A DNA stretch of 64,000 bases from Stichopus chloronotus (Eukaryota; Echinodermata; Holothuroidea; Aspidochirotida; Stichopodidae), in NCBI GenBank assembly GCA_021234535.1, contig CM037842.1, positions 27,242,308-27,306,307 on the forward strand, written 5' to 3'. The notes beneath the pieces are model-generated. The model saw nothing but the letters and a program-made list of their open reading frames with translations, was not told where the DNA came from and did no database searches. Positions within the stretch are counted from its first letter, which is position 1, and each line of letters begins with the position of its first letter. Both the position numbers and the translations under genes were made by a program. Of the stretch, positions 28,101 to 36,584 are shown piece by piece.

Positions 28101-31100
28101 GTTAAAAATAAGCCACCTTGATGATAAATAATGAGAAATAGGTCACCTTGATGACAACATTGTGAAATAAACTAGCATGATCGTTAGCTAACATGTCGCT
28201 GCAATGGTCAACAGTAAGAAAGGAGTCACATGATGTTACATTTAGAATTAAGTCACCTTTATGGTAGATAACATAAGTCATGTCGAAGATGAAGAAGTAA
28301 AAAATCAGTCATGGTATCGTAGAAATTAAGTAATACGCCATCATGATGGTGGATAGTACGAAATAAGTTACCATGCTGTTAGATGTAAGTCCTGCAATGG
28401 TGGATAGTATGAAAGATGTTACATTTGGAATTAAGTCATTTTGATGGTAGACAGACTGTAGAAGTTAGCTTGATGGTAGACAGAGACAGCCATTGCAATG
28501 ATAAATAGTAACAAATAAAGTCATCTTGATTGTAGACTGTATGAAATGAGACTTTTAAATGGTAGACCATAAGAAATCCTGTAAGTCTTCTTGATGGTAA
28601 ACAAAAAAAAAATAATACTGGAATGGTATTGAAAACAGTAGGAAATAAGTCACCTAGATGGTAAACAGAAGTAAGTCAACTTGATTATATAAAGTAAGAT
28701 GTAAGTCACCTTAATGGTAGACAACACATTGATGGTAGACAGAAATAATTCACTGCAATCATAAACAGTAAGAAGTAAGTCACCATAATGGTAGAAAGCA
28801 AGAAATAGTCACCTTGAGTCACCTTGATAGCAGACAGTGACAAGTAATGCACCCTGATAGAGAGAATTTAGTCATACAGTGATATTAAACAGCATGGTGG
28901 TTGACAAAAAGGAATTATATTTACCCTGATGGCAGACAGTAAAGAGTTCAGTCAAAATACTTGGTTATTGACCAGCTCCTAATACTGTGTGTCAGCAGTA
29001 ATACATTTATACAAAAATTGTTTTTGTACTTTACGGCTGAGGTCTGCTAACCTCTAGTCAGATTTCTAGCGACTTGATGCTTGTCATAAATGGTCAGCCA
29101 AGAACACATGAATGAACTATTTACAAATTTAAAGGAATTCTCCACCATCGCCTCTCATGTCTCTCAAAAAGATGCCAACATTCTGCCATGCAAGTCACTG
29201 CTCTTATTTTCAGGAAATATCCCACAAAAGTAAGAAGGTACAAGCCTGGTGCTAGAAACCAATTGGTTGTGACATAGTACCAACAAGTCTGGTTGGAATG
29301 TTGCTTCTGCTTGATCTCGTACCATGGGTTGCAGTACTGTTCTGATCTAATGTTTGGTGATAAAACCTTAGTTTTACCAGGGAGTGGCATAAACCTATGT
29401 TTCATACCATTGTTCTGAGTGAGCTAATTGTTTGAAGATTTGTTGGTGTAAATGATGTCGCCTTGTCAATGGTATTGAACTGGAACCAACGTATAAAGGT
29501 TTATTTCCCTTGAAGGCAATTACACAGCCTATCTTTGTAGAATTAGGTGGGTCTTAAAGTAGTAGCTGTAATGAAATTTTGTGTCCATCTCAGTAACAGC
29601 TAACCTGGTTTCACCCACAAAAAGAATCATAGGTACCGTGTCAAAAGTTGGCTTGAAGGCGGCTGCAGGGGCTGGCAAGGCCGCTGCAGCTGCTGGGCAT
29701 TTCTAGTTTAAACTCAGTGATAAAGAGCATGTGGCTGCACTGGCTGAAGCCACTTTCCAACACACACACTGTTAATAGTGGCTGCAGCGGCCTCCCAGCC
29801 ATAGTGGCATCGGGAATCAATGAAACATGTCATGACCAAACATAACAGTAATGCAGCCGGCTGCACTGGCTGGCAAGGCCTTGTTGCTAAGGTGCACTTT
29901 TGTTCCCAAACTGACTAACAGCTGCTGCAGCGGCTGTGCCAGCGGCTGGGAGGCCAACTTTTGACACGGTGCCTTATAGTATGAAGGCATCATGAAGTTT
30001 TCATAATTGCTGAACTAAAGAGTTTTCACTTCAAAAGACCTTGCTAGAAATATCAAGAGTGCATAAAAATGGAAAACAGTATTTGCTGGTTCTATGTCAC
30101 ATATTTTCAGGCTCATAATGAAGCCCAATTTTTAAATCATTACTGTACATCTAAGGAATCTTTCACTGGCAAAATCATTTATGTTTAACTGATAGAACAG
30201 GAAAAAATCTCATATATTACACTTGTTGGTGGAGAATTCCTTTAAGTAAGCAGCCAAAGTAATTAAGTCAGCAAAGGTTTGATTAATGGCACAATCTATT
30301 GTATGTTTTCGTGTAACTGATAAACAGGAGACAGGTATTTTGCATGAATCAGGTATGTTAATTTTAATAATTTTATGTAATACAGCTCCCAATGCATCTT
30401 AGATCTGATCTCATCCATGAAGAAGAGAAAGGTAGGTTTGGGATGGTGCTATACCGTGATACTTGGTGCAAAGACAAAAGGTGTGCAGCTTGGTGCAATG
30501 ACCAGTGGTGTCCAGCTTGGAGCTGTGACCAATGATATACAGCTTACTGCTCTTAAACTAATGATATATAGCTTGGTGCTATGACAGATGGTGTACAGCT
30601 GGTGCTATGCTCAATGATACATGCAGCTTGGTGCTATGGCAAACGGTGTACAGCTGGTGTTATGACCAATGGTAAGCAACTTGGTACAATGACTGGTGAT
30701 ATGCAGCTCCGTACTATGACTGAGGAGATTCAGCTTGATCCTACGATTAATAGGATCCAACATGCTGCTGTGACTAATAATTTATAGCTTGGTGTTATAA
30801 GCAATGATACACAGCTTGTCCTGTGACTAATGATCTACAGTTATACAGTGGTGTGACTAATAATATCCAGCTTGCTGGGCTGTGACCAGTGATTTACAGC
30901 TTTGTGCTATGACCAATGATATTCAGCTTGGCACTGCTACCAATGATGTGAAGCTTGGTGCTATGACCACATATATCTAGCTTGCTGCTGTGACTAATAA
31001 TTTATAGCTTGGTGCTATAAGCAATGATACACAGCTTGTCCTGTGACTAATGATCTACAGTTATACAGTGGTGTGACTAATAATATCCAGCTTGCTGGGC

Positions 31101-33472
31101 TGTGACCAATGATTTACAGCTTTGTGCTATGACCAATGATATTCAGCTTGGCACTGCTACCAATGATGTAAAGCTTGGTGCTATGACCACATATATCTAC
31201 CTTGCTGCTGTGACTAATAATTTATAGCTTGGTGCTATAAGCAATGATACACAGCTTGTCCTGTGACTAATGATCTACAGTTATACAGTGGTGTGACTTA
31301 TAATATCCAGCTTGCTGGGCTGTGACCAATGATTTACAGCTTTGTGCTATGACCAATGATATTCAGCTTGGCACTGCTACCAATGATGTAAAGCTTGGTG
31401 CTATGACCACATATATCTAGCTTGCTGCTGTGACTAATAATTTATAGCTTGGTGCTATGACCAGTGATATACAGCTTGTCCTATGACTAATGATCTACAG
31501 TTATACAGTGGTGTAACTAATAATATCCAGCTTGCTGGGCTGTGATCAGTGATTTACAGCTTTGTGCTATGACCAATGATATTCAGCTTGGCACTGCTAC
31601 CAATGATGTAAAGCTTGGTGCTATGACCACATATAGCTAGCTTGCTGCTGTGACTAATAATTTATAGCTTGGTGCTATAAGCAATGATACACAGCTTGTC
31701 CTGTGACTAATGATCTACAGTTATACAGTGGTGTGACTTATAATATCCAGCTTGCTGGGCTGTGACCAATGATTTACAGCTTTGTGCTATGACCAATGAT
31801 ATTCAGCTTGGCACTGCTACCAATGATGTAAAGCTTGGTGCTATGACCACATATATCTAGCTTGCTGCTGTGACTAATAATTTATAGCTTGGTGCTATAA
31901 GCAATGATACACAGCTTGTCCTGTGACTAATGATCTACAGTTATACAGTGGTGTGACTTATAATATCCAGCTTGCTGGGCTGTGACCAATGATTTACAGC
32001 TTTGTGCTATGACCAATGATATTCAGCTTGGCACTGCTACCAATGATGTAAAGCTTGGTGCTATGACCACATATATCTAGCTTGCTGCTGTGACTAATAA
32101 TTTATAGCTTGGTGCTATGACCAGTGATATACAGCTTGTTCTATGACTAATGATCTACAGTTATACAGTGGTGTGACTAATAATATCCAGCTTGCTGCGC
32201 TGTGACCAGTGATTTACAGCTTTGTGCTATGACCAATGATATTCAGCTTGGCACTGGTACCAATGATGTAAAGTTTGGTGCTATGACCACTTATATCCAG
32301 CTTGCTGCTGTGACTAATAATTTATAGCTTGGTGCTTTGACCAAAGCTATATACGGCTTTCTGCTTTGGCCAATGATATGCAGCCTGGTGCTCTGACAAT
32401 TTGGATAAAACTTGGTGGTATAACAAATAAAATGAAGCTTGTGCCGTGACCAATGATGCATCTTGGTGATTTGACCAATGATATACAACTTGGTGCTATG
32501 ACAAATGAAAAAGCTCAGTCCTGTGACCAATTATATGCAGCTTGGTGGTATGACCAAAGATATACGATGTTGTGCCATGACCAGTTGTGCAGTTTGGTGC
32601 TATGACTAAAATGATATGCAGCTTTGTGTTATGAGCAATAATATGTAGCTTTGTGCTATGATGAGTAAAATGCAGCTTGATACTATGACCATTGCCGGTT
32701 GATGCTATGACCATTGACATTCATCTTAGTGGCATGACCAATGATGTATGTATATGGTGGTGCCATGACCATTGCAGCGTGGTGCTGTAACCAGTGATAT
32801 ACACAGCTTGCTAACGGCTGAAATGAGCTCCCATGATCTGAAATAAGCTTTACATAGCTATGGGTTACAGTGGTCTCAACTGGATGTAGTCATACATAAT
32901 AATATGTAGACATGCTTTATACGTCAGGTGATTTCATTCAGTGTGCTAACTACGCTAACAAATAACAAAAGCAAAAATAGGGTTATGATAACAATGAAAT
33001 TTCTTGTCACATGTCTCTCGAATGTTTGCATGTAAACTATCCATTTTGCTTATGTTCACTATAAATGGTCTTCATTGCTGCTACTGTCTAGTATAAAGTG
33101 CATGTACACTTAATGCTGTGATTCTTGAAATGCTCCTTGGCACTGAATGAATGCATGACGCGCATGACATGTTGCCAGATATTCCTCTTCTTCCTCGTCA
33201 TCATCATTATTCTGCTCTTAATCTGAACATTCTAATTTCCAGCTCATATGTACCTGAACATTTTTTTTTTTTTACTTGTTGTATTACTTGTTCAGAGCAT
33301 GTAGAGTTTTCAACGTAAACTGAAATGAGTAGCCTTTCAATAGGATAGGGTAATGTGGCATAAAAAAAAAAATAAAGTCGATAAAAACGTCGATACTATT
33401 TTCTTTTGATTCATATTAAATTTAATCTGTTTTATGTTTAATACCAGACCTCTTCTACAGAATGATCACTGA
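1045..33472 (+). CDS. SLC37A2: SLC37A1/A2-like sugar-phosphate exchanger (13 exons, N-terminus outside window)
   Basis: Spliced gene encoding about 414 residues plus a stop, starting in mid-protein. Known SLC37A1/A2 proteins are ER-membrane antiporters of the major facilitator superfamily that exchange glucose-6-phosphate for phosphate. Successive exons give the family landmarks in order: [133 protein letters not shown] and [16 protein letters not shown]. Exons: 1045-1123, 3423-3558, 6609-6685, 9420-9587, 11169-11212, 13991-14068, 16029-16119, 17818-17969, 19216-19264, 20320-20393, 21150-21335, 22050-22138, 33448-33472. All introns are GT-AG and all phases match. One extra base in exon 4 breaks the frame. 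The first ~100 residues (TM1 region) are missing upstream. A1 and A2 cannot be separated here; A3 and A4 fit less well. Confidence 0.9.
3423..3558 (+). CDS. SLC37A2: SLC37-like exon 2
   Basis: Acceptor TTAACGTTGACAG. The first base completes Ser with the AG of the previous exon, giving [20 protein letters not shown] followed by [20 protein letters not shown]. The donor is CAG|GTAAGC. This is the MFS loop with the conserved G-x-x-x-E-R-x-x-LRYFL motif, followed by the next helix. 45 codons; ends in phase 0. Confidence 0.9.
4577..4813. mobile_element. small TIR element (MITE-like, 237 bp)
   Basis: The 24-base left end 4577-4600 (TGGAGAAAGATG...) and right end 4790-4813 are inverted complements with two mismatches. 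The core has no open frame. No clear target duplication was found, so the superfamily is unassigned. It lies in an SLC37 intron. Confidence 0.45.
5226..5468. mobile_element. MITE-like repeat, copy 1 (AGGGAAGCCT ends)
   Basis: Shares an extended stretch with 25056-25278: both contain ACAACCAGAC/AGCAACCAGAC followed by GTAATGAG, then CTCAAGCATnTGGGAT, AGAAGC, and CCTAAGATGATCT. The right end GTAAGGCTTCCCT is the inverse of the left end seen in copy 2; the left end of this copy is eroded. Confidence 0.5.
5690..6315 (+). repeat. 23-bp minisatellite, about 27 units
   Basis: Units close to CTACAGCATACTGGCTATGTAAT, 23 bases long, with frequent variants such as TGTCTGTGTAATC and ACTACGTAATC. The last few copies (6225-6300) are the most uniform. 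It lies in the intron before exon 3 of the SLC37-like gene. Confidence 0.9.
6609..6685 (+). CDS. SLC37A2: SLC37-like exon 3
   Basis: Acceptor TTGTTACCAG, 25 codons beginning [20 protein letters not shown] and ending WFGKG, plus two bases of an Arg codon, donor GGTAAG. The QATGWPSVV...NWFGKG motif is diagnostic for the family. Confidence 0.92.
6840..7250 (+). repeat. degenerate tandem repeat of roughly 150 bp
   Basis: The blocks GGACCATTTTATGAAATCAT and GTTTGTCAAATTAGCATTG...GTGGAACC recur two to three times with drift. No coding meaning is seen. Confidence 0.5.
7572..7907. mobile_element. TTAA-flanked MITE, T2-like (336 bp)
   Basis: Flanked by TTAA at 7568-7571 and 7908-7911. The left end AGGGGAAATCAG and the right end, read inverted, AGAGGAAATCAG form a 12-base TIR with one mismatch. 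The ends follow the TTAAAGGRR pattern described for T2 MITEs in Xenopus. No transposase is encoded. Confidence 0.6.
8690..9010 (+). repeat. 25-bp minisatellite
   Basis: About ten units near GGAGGGTTGATCCTACATAC + TGTGT (25 bases), uniform at 8770-8960 and fading into related AGGGTTnATCCT motifs from 8460 to about 9330. It ends about 90 bases before SLC37 exon 4. Confidence 0.88.
9420..9587 (+). CDS. SLC37A2: SLC37-like exon 4, with a one-base frame break
   Basis: Acceptor TTGCACTAG. The frame entering from exon 3 reads [15 protein letters not shown]. The sequence GTGTTCGGC at about 9459-9465 then has one T too many, and the conserved continuation [19 protein letters not shown], then [20 protein letters not shown], lies in the next frame. 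The downstream frame agrees with the phase of exon 5. Only this base separates the exon from an intact reading frame, so it is either an assembly error or an inactivating insertion. Confidence 0.88.
11169..11212 (+). CDS. SLC37A2: SLC37-like exon 5 (cytoplasmic loop)
   Basis: A 44-base exon. Two bases complete a codon and then [14 protein letters not shown] ends at CAG|GTAAGC. It corresponds to the hydrophilic central loop (family form HPKDVGC...). The acceptor GGATAAAG is preceded by a long pyrimidine tract, which supports splicing. Phase 0 at the end matches exon 6. Confidence 0.8.
11404..11988. mobile_element. TTAA-flanked MITE, T2-like (585 bp)
   Basis: TTAA at 11400-11403 and 11989-11992, with a perfect 12-base TIR AGGAGAAGGAAA. 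The outer sequence TTAAAGGAG matches the T2-MITE end consensus TTAAAGGRR. The interior is non-coding. It sits in the SLC37 intron between exons 5 and 6. Confidence 0.65.
12070..12620 (+). repeat. degenerate minisatellite (GAGCTATTTGGAGTT-type)
   Basis: The motif CTACCTGAnTGAGCTnTTTGGAGTT recurs roughly every 36-48 bases with drift. It abuts the DIRS-derived insert on the left. Confidence 0.6.
12669..13550 (+). pseudogene. DIRS-type gag-like ORF (partial)
   Basis: An ATG inside the left inverted repeat starts an open frame. It begins [19 protein letters not shown], continues through a helical capsid-like region (MATRSGLKF...[17 protein letters not shown]) and ends in a basic, Arg/Ser/Asn/Gly-rich stretch (about residues 165-265) typical of nucleic-acid-binding gag tails in DIRS elements. 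The frame runs on to 13841, but homology moves to another frame at the run of eight G near 13540-13547, so the last ~100 codons are not meaningful. Identification is by family resemblance only. Confidence 0.65.
13548..13860 (+). pseudogene. DIRS-type reverse transcriptase N-terminal fragment
   Basis: In the frame after the G run: [20 protein letters not shown], then [13 protein letters not shown], then [19 protein letters not shown] and [15 protein letters not shown]. These are the conserved N-terminal blocks of DIRS reverse transcriptases. The homology stops at the usual KKDGSW-P position, where the right inverted repeat begins, so fingers, palm and everything beyond are missing. Confidence 0.75.
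13991..14068 (+). CDS. SLC37A2: SLC37-like exon 6
   Basis: Long T tract, CCAG acceptor, then 26 codons [20 protein letters not shown] and GALLIP, donor GTGAGT. The [10 protein letters not shown] segment matches the family's ISF-GAL-IP motif just before the seventh helix; the rest is loop. The acceptor lies about 125 bases after the DIRS-derived insert. Confidence 0.85.
14069..16028. other. SLC37 intron, nothing recognised
   Basis: AT-rich, with no open frame of note and no tandem repeat. The frames near 14188-14439 and 14685-14897 on the - strand have no protein-like features. Confidence 0.5.
16029..16119 (+). CDS. SLC37A2: SLC37-like exon 7
   Basis: TTTTTTTTTCTTACAG acceptor, then [20 protein letters not shown] and [10 protein letters not shown] plus one base, donor GTGAGT. 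This is the very conserved [20 protein letters not shown] helix of SLC37A1/A2. Confidence 0.93.
17818..17969 (+). CDS. SLC37A2: SLC37-like exon 8
   Basis: Acceptor CATCTTTAG, two bases, then 50 codons including [20 protein letters not shown] and [14 protein letters not shown], donor [22 protein letters not shown] is the family signature of the helix 8 loop. Confidence 0.92.
18000..18610 (+). repeat. degenerate minisatellite (GTGTATGCTTGA)
   Basis: About 600 bases of drifting 10-14-base units around TTGAGTGTATGC. The - strand frame at 18292-18558 (repeated KHT/TLKHT) is just this repeat in translation. Begins at the donor side of exon 8. Confidence 0.8.
19216..19264 (+). CDS. SLC37A2: SLC37-like exon 9
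   Basis: A 49-base exon between CCATTTTTCAG and ATAG|GTAAGT, reading [16 protein letters not shown] plus one base. It corresponds to the LYNYVG region of mammalian SLC37 proteins. Confidence 0.82.
19840..20180. repeat. dispersed repeat with GTCATGGAAAA motifs, copy 1
   Basis: Contains ATCATGGAAAAGTCCTGGAA, GGAGAAGTCATGGAAAATTG and similar phrases that recur at 23250-23490. Looks like an old dispersed element; ends not defined. Confidence 0.4.
20320..20393 (+). CDS. SLC37A2: SLC37-like exon 10
   Basis: Acceptor TTTTCATTTAG, two bases, then [20 protein letters not shown] followed by SADL, donor [24 protein letters not shown] is almost invariant in SLC37A1/A2. Confidence 0.93.
21150..21335 (+). 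CDS. SLC37A2: SLC37-like exon 11
   Basis: Acceptor AACTCTTCAG, then 62 codons. Key blocks are [40 protein letters not shown] and [17 protein letters not shown], covering helices 10-11. Donor CTG|GTAAGA. In phase with both neighbours. Confidence 0.93.
22050..22138 (+). CDS. SLC37A2: SLC37-like exon 12 (C-terminal tail)
   Basis: Acceptor ATCACTCACTCAG, then [20 protein letters not shown] and QLINEVESD, plus the first two bases of Lys, donor GTGAGT. It carries the end of the last helix and the charged cytoplasmic tail. Confidence 0.82.
23250..23490. repeat. dispersed repeat with GTCATGGAAAA motifs, copy 2
   Basis: GGTCATGGAAAATATGGATT, AGTCATGGAATTTTTGAAAT, GTCATGGAAAGTCATC and GAGAAGTCATGGAATTC occur within 240 bases. 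It resembles the copy near 20 kb. No coding potential. Confidence 0.4.
23515..24800 (+). repeat. diverged long-unit tandem repeat (about 90-110 bp)
   Basis: The phrase GATGAGGTTTAGTGTTCCTT...GGTAGACTA...CATATGGTGTGTTCCATC...TTTAGTAAATCAT returns about ten times with many substitutions and indels. It sits in the long last intron of the SLC37-like gene. Confidence 0.65.
25056..25278. mobile_element. MITE-like repeat, copy 2 (AGGGAAGCCT ends)
   Basis: Begins AGGGAAGCCTCACAAATCTC and ends with the inverse, AAGGCTTCCCT: a perfect 10-base TIR that extends imperfectly. The core is related to 5226-5468. Non-coding; target duplication not resolved. Confidence 0.55.
27890..28960 (+). repeat. degenerate minisatellite (about 30 bp)
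   Basis: Around thirty loose copies of AAATAAGTCACCTTGATGGT followed by AGACAGTAAG, with frequent indels. No reading frame persists. Confidence 0.75.
29133..30241. mobile_element. TTAA-flanked T2-like element (1.1 kb) carrying a nested insertion
   Basis: Perfect 15-base TIR AGGAATTCTCCACCA at 29133-29147 and inverted at 30227-30241. TTAA lies directly outside both ends (29129-29132, 30242-30245). The ends fit TTAAAGGRR. It contains no transposase and hosts the 344-bp TIR element at 29631-29974; without that insert it would be about 765 bp. Confidence 0.75.
29631..29974. mobile_element. nested TIR element, CTGCAG/GGCTG-rich (344 bp)
   Basis: Ends 29631-29652 (AGGTACCGTGTCAAAAGTTG...) and 29953-29974 are inverted complements over 22 bases with one mismatch. 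The interior is rich in GGCTGCAGCGGCTG-type motifs. A target duplication could not be fixed by eye. Confidence 0.65.
30386..30431 (+). other. possible alternative 3' exon of the SLC37-like gene
   Basis: A 46-base stretch between ATGTAATACAG and AAAG|GTAGGT looks like an exon. In the phase left at 22138 it reads [16 protein letters not shown] and would lead into a short TSSTE-stop at 33448. In another frame it reads [15 protein letters not shown], which looks more like a tail but does not fit the phase. It could equally be chance. Confidence 0.2.
30460..30780 (+). repeat. diverged monomer flank of the 220-bp satellite (left)
   Basis: 27-30-base units of the type CAGCTTGGTGCTATGACCAA + TGATATA, each different. 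They show the basic unit from which the 220-bp array to the right is built. Confidence 0.85.
30781..32330 (+). repeat. 220-bp higher-order tandem repeat, seven copies
   Basis: The phrase TTTATAGCTTGGTG recurs at 30781, 31001, 31221, 31441, 31661, 31881, 32101 and 32321, a spacing of exactly 220 bases each time. Each 220-bp unit consists of eight diverged monomers of 27, 25, 31, 29, 27, 27, 27 and 27 bases ending in about CAGCTT. Copies differ by only a few substitutions and show no indels. Confidence 0.97.
32331..32830 (+). repeat. diverged monomer flank of the 220-bp satellite (right)
   Basis: Loose 27-30-base monomers (GCTTGGTGCTATGACCAATG and so on) without the eight-monomer order. The - strand frames here (repeats of [10 protein letters not shown] type) are the satellite in translation, not a gene. 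Confidence 0.85.
33448..33472 (+). CDS. SLC37A2: SLC37-like terminal coding exon (proposed)
   Basis: After the acceptor TTTAATACCAG, the phase left by exon 12 gives K-PLLQNDH and a TGA stop. A KPLL-type dileucine at the extreme C-terminus suits a sorting motif of a membrane protein. The intron before it would be 11.3 kb long. The coding part is only 25 bases, so this rests on phase, acceptor quality and motif alone. A 3' UTR would follow; its end is not defined, although an AATAAA lies near 38596. Confidence 0.5.
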
Positions 33473-35280
33473 AGGATTATAATCATCTCAGAGGCATCGA
33501 TACTCCTCCCAAGAATAACCGCTGAAGGATCCTAGACGAGGACTTCCTCCTGGGGAACCCATCCTCTTCTCCAGAATTGGAAACTGAAGGATCGTACCAA
33601 GGACATCACCTACAGACATTCATGGATATACAGTATCTCTGCCAGCCTCAGTAGAGTTTCTTCTTAATTTCAAATATATTTTATGATACTGTTCTTTCTA
33701 TTTTTGATAGCATTTACTTCTGGTGGACTCTTAGATATGATAGCATTTAATAGCACTTTTCTTTCGAAGCAGTGATCAGTATTTTTTACCTCAGAATTAG
33801 TCTACTTTTCAGAAAAGATCAGATCTTGCCATTCTCTCGTCTTTCCTGGTGTGATCCATCGTTTCTGTACATCTTTTTGCACCGTAGGCCGTCGTCGTTT
33901 CCACGATGACCATGTTAGGCCACAACTATATTAGTATTTAGTTTCAGTCGCTGAACTTTCTGCAGAATTGGTTCATGCCTATGAGCCATAACTTGTGAAG
34001 GAGTTGAAATGTTCATCAAGTGATTTCATCTTATGCTGTAGAATATATCAGCATCTTATGCTGTAGAATACATCTTTTGCTGTAGAATGCACCTTATGCT
34101 GTAGAATATATTGGCAAATTTTCTTGCAACTTATAAATCCACATTTTATTTTTATATACCCTGCACCGACAAAATGAGTCGTACCACTGACGAAGGCATT
34201 GTAACATATTCTGATTCCCACTTGAATTATAGTATGAATTCCTTTGTCTTTAACAGTTATAATGACAGGATCTCTTACTTTGGTAGATTCCAGAAAATTG
34301 ATTTGGTTATTCTTGTAAAATCTCTTGTCTGTCATAGAAAGTAGCTCAGGGGGAGCAGTTAGATTGGTGGTTGAAGGAATGGTTAGGAGGTGTTTGAAAG
34401 GGCAAAGTTAAGTGAATGGGGTAGAACAGAGGTGATTTAACTCTTTTCATGTTCACAGAAAAGAATTTGTAGATCCATAGATCCTGTTGATGCAGCTTAA
34501 GCTACCATGTTTGGCACCAGAACAAAACTATCATGGTGTGAATTTGGTATTCCAACAGACAAACAATCAAGAATGGATGTTGCAAAGGGTTAAAGATATT
34601 TCACAGAGAAAAGTGTTTTATCCTTGTATTGTTCATCCCAGTATGATATGTAAGTAAATGTACATTTAGTTCATGCTGATTGGCCTAAAACAGTGTAGAC
34701 TACCAATATGAATTTATGATATTGCAGTGCCAAGCAAACTTAAAAAATTCAATGTCATTGAAACATGTTACAATTACATGTGTGTGTGTGTGTGCCTTTG
34801 TTTTTGGGTGGGATCGAGGACTGAAACAATAGATTTTAGGTCCTCTGTAGAAAATTCAATAGATTTCTACGGTCCTCTCAAGATAAACAATAGACAGTCT
34901 ATTGTTAAGGTTAGGGTTGAGGAAGAAAAAACAAAAGAAAGCACAATGAGGTCCTTGGAATGAATGGAAAACAAAGCTCTGTGTGTGTGTGTGTGTGTAT
35001 AGGTGACAGACACCTTGCTTGTAAACAGGGTATATTGCAAGATGACCTCATATGCAGTACTTTGCTTTTCTAAGAACATCACAAGATCAATACGGTGGGC
35101 TCAAAGGCCATTTGGTGTTAATCGAGGACATAATGTAAACTTGTCGAAGGTAACCTATCTCCAAGAGCTGAAGTTATTCGGATCTGATATTTGCTAAAAA
35201 ACATTGGCCTTTAGTGAGTATGTTTGGTCTATGCACAATTTAATGGAATTCCAAGGTTACATGAGGTTACCAGACTTTTA
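33473..35280. other. sequence after the proposed SLC37 stop; likely 3' UTR or intergenic
   Basis: AT-rich, with short GT runs (34773-34795, 34981-34999) and a 10-base-arm palindrome near 34888-34908. No coding region recognised. Confidence 0.4.
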
Positions 35281-35281
35281 A

Positions 35282-36584
35282 AGTCCCTATTCATTAACTG
35301 CAGACATGTCTAAATTTAGTATCATTGCAAAGAGAAATGTCTACCCAGGACGAATATTACATTTCCATACCATGTATGTTAAATTTAAGCAATTTCAGTT
35401 GGTATGAAATTGCCCCATATTCCAAGTCCTGCGAAGCTCGCGAAACCGTCAAAGATCGAGTCGATATTTACGTGTTGTCATAGAATGGAGAAGTCCACCT
35501 GCATGTGTCGGTCAGCCTTCCATATTCTTGGAAGTTGATGGACTGTAGTGTTGCTGCGGTATACAGTACACATCACCCATTGCAAGACTGCTAGAAATAT
35601 CGAATATCTTTCTTTTAAGTTGGAATACTGTAGTCTCTTCAAGATTGTTTAGTGTTTCACTACAATAGCCATTGTTAGTCCCTGTTTTCTGTTTTGGAAT
35701 TTTCAATACTAGGATTCTTTAGTTAAACAAATTAATGTTTTAACAAGTCTTATCAACACTGTGCACAGTTGGACAGCTTAGTGTTAATGCCTAATGGTAA
35801 AAAAGGCATGAAAGGTGTTGTATTTTGTGAAACTGCCCCTGCCTCTGGGCATCCAGTGCAGGGTGAAGCCAGTCTTCAAGTGCTTGAAAGACAGAAACAG
35901 GGTCGGGGTTAGCGGTCGCCGATGGTAAAGAATCAGTTTGGACCTACGGAACAACTGATGATGTAAGGGCCTCTGGAATGAAGCGAGGTTGATTTACAAT
36001 TTTCTTTGGATGAAATAGATCCAGGAGTTTTGCCGAGAAGAAGAATCGTCTGGAGACATGCTGAAGGAATTTTATCGAGCATATCGTGGATAAAACATCC
36101 TCTCTGTGTCACCATGCCATGCACCATCTGCCATTTCCTCTCTGAGTACAACTCTCTTTTTTTTTTTTTTTTTCGTATTCCAAAGACTTCAGCGCCACAA
36201 CTGAACTGTCAAGGACAAATTGGTGTTGAATCTCCAGGTGAATGTGTATAATCTAAATAGTGTATAGTGAGTTGGGTTTGTTTTGGACCAGCAGGTGGGT
36301 TCAATTTTACTGTCAGACACACGATGAGCGCATGCACTCAACGTAGTTCAATGTAGCTCTCGCCTAAGTGGGCTCCATTCTGTGGCGCCATTAAATCGGG
36401 ATGTGAAATTCTCAGTATTTTTGGTTCACCAGGGTATTTCCACAGTTGGTTGAAAACTGCATTCGCCTCCTTTCTCAAATCTAGAAGGTGACATGGAAAG
36501 TGACATTTTCTATTTGTTCGAGCATTATTTTATACGAAGACATAAAATTTACCGACTTTTATGGTCTCCGACTGAATAGGGGCT
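35282..36584. mobile_element. TTAA-flanked TIR element (1.3 kb), variant ends
   Basis: TTAA at 35278-35281 and 36585-36588. Left end AGTCCCTATTCA; right end, read inverted, AGCCCCTATTCA (12 bases, one mismatch). The ends start TTAAAG like T2 MITEs but lack the GGRR part. The interior has no transposase-like frame and includes a T run at about 36152-36172. Confidence 0.5.

Noticed and set aside
32291..32720. - strand frames with repeated [10 protein letters not shown] motifs as a repeat protein
   Set aside because: They are the satellite monomer in translation; the frame is interrupted in the homogenised core.
30460..32830. Centromere
   Set aside because: The order resembles centromeric satellite, but the array is only about 2 kb and lies within a gene.
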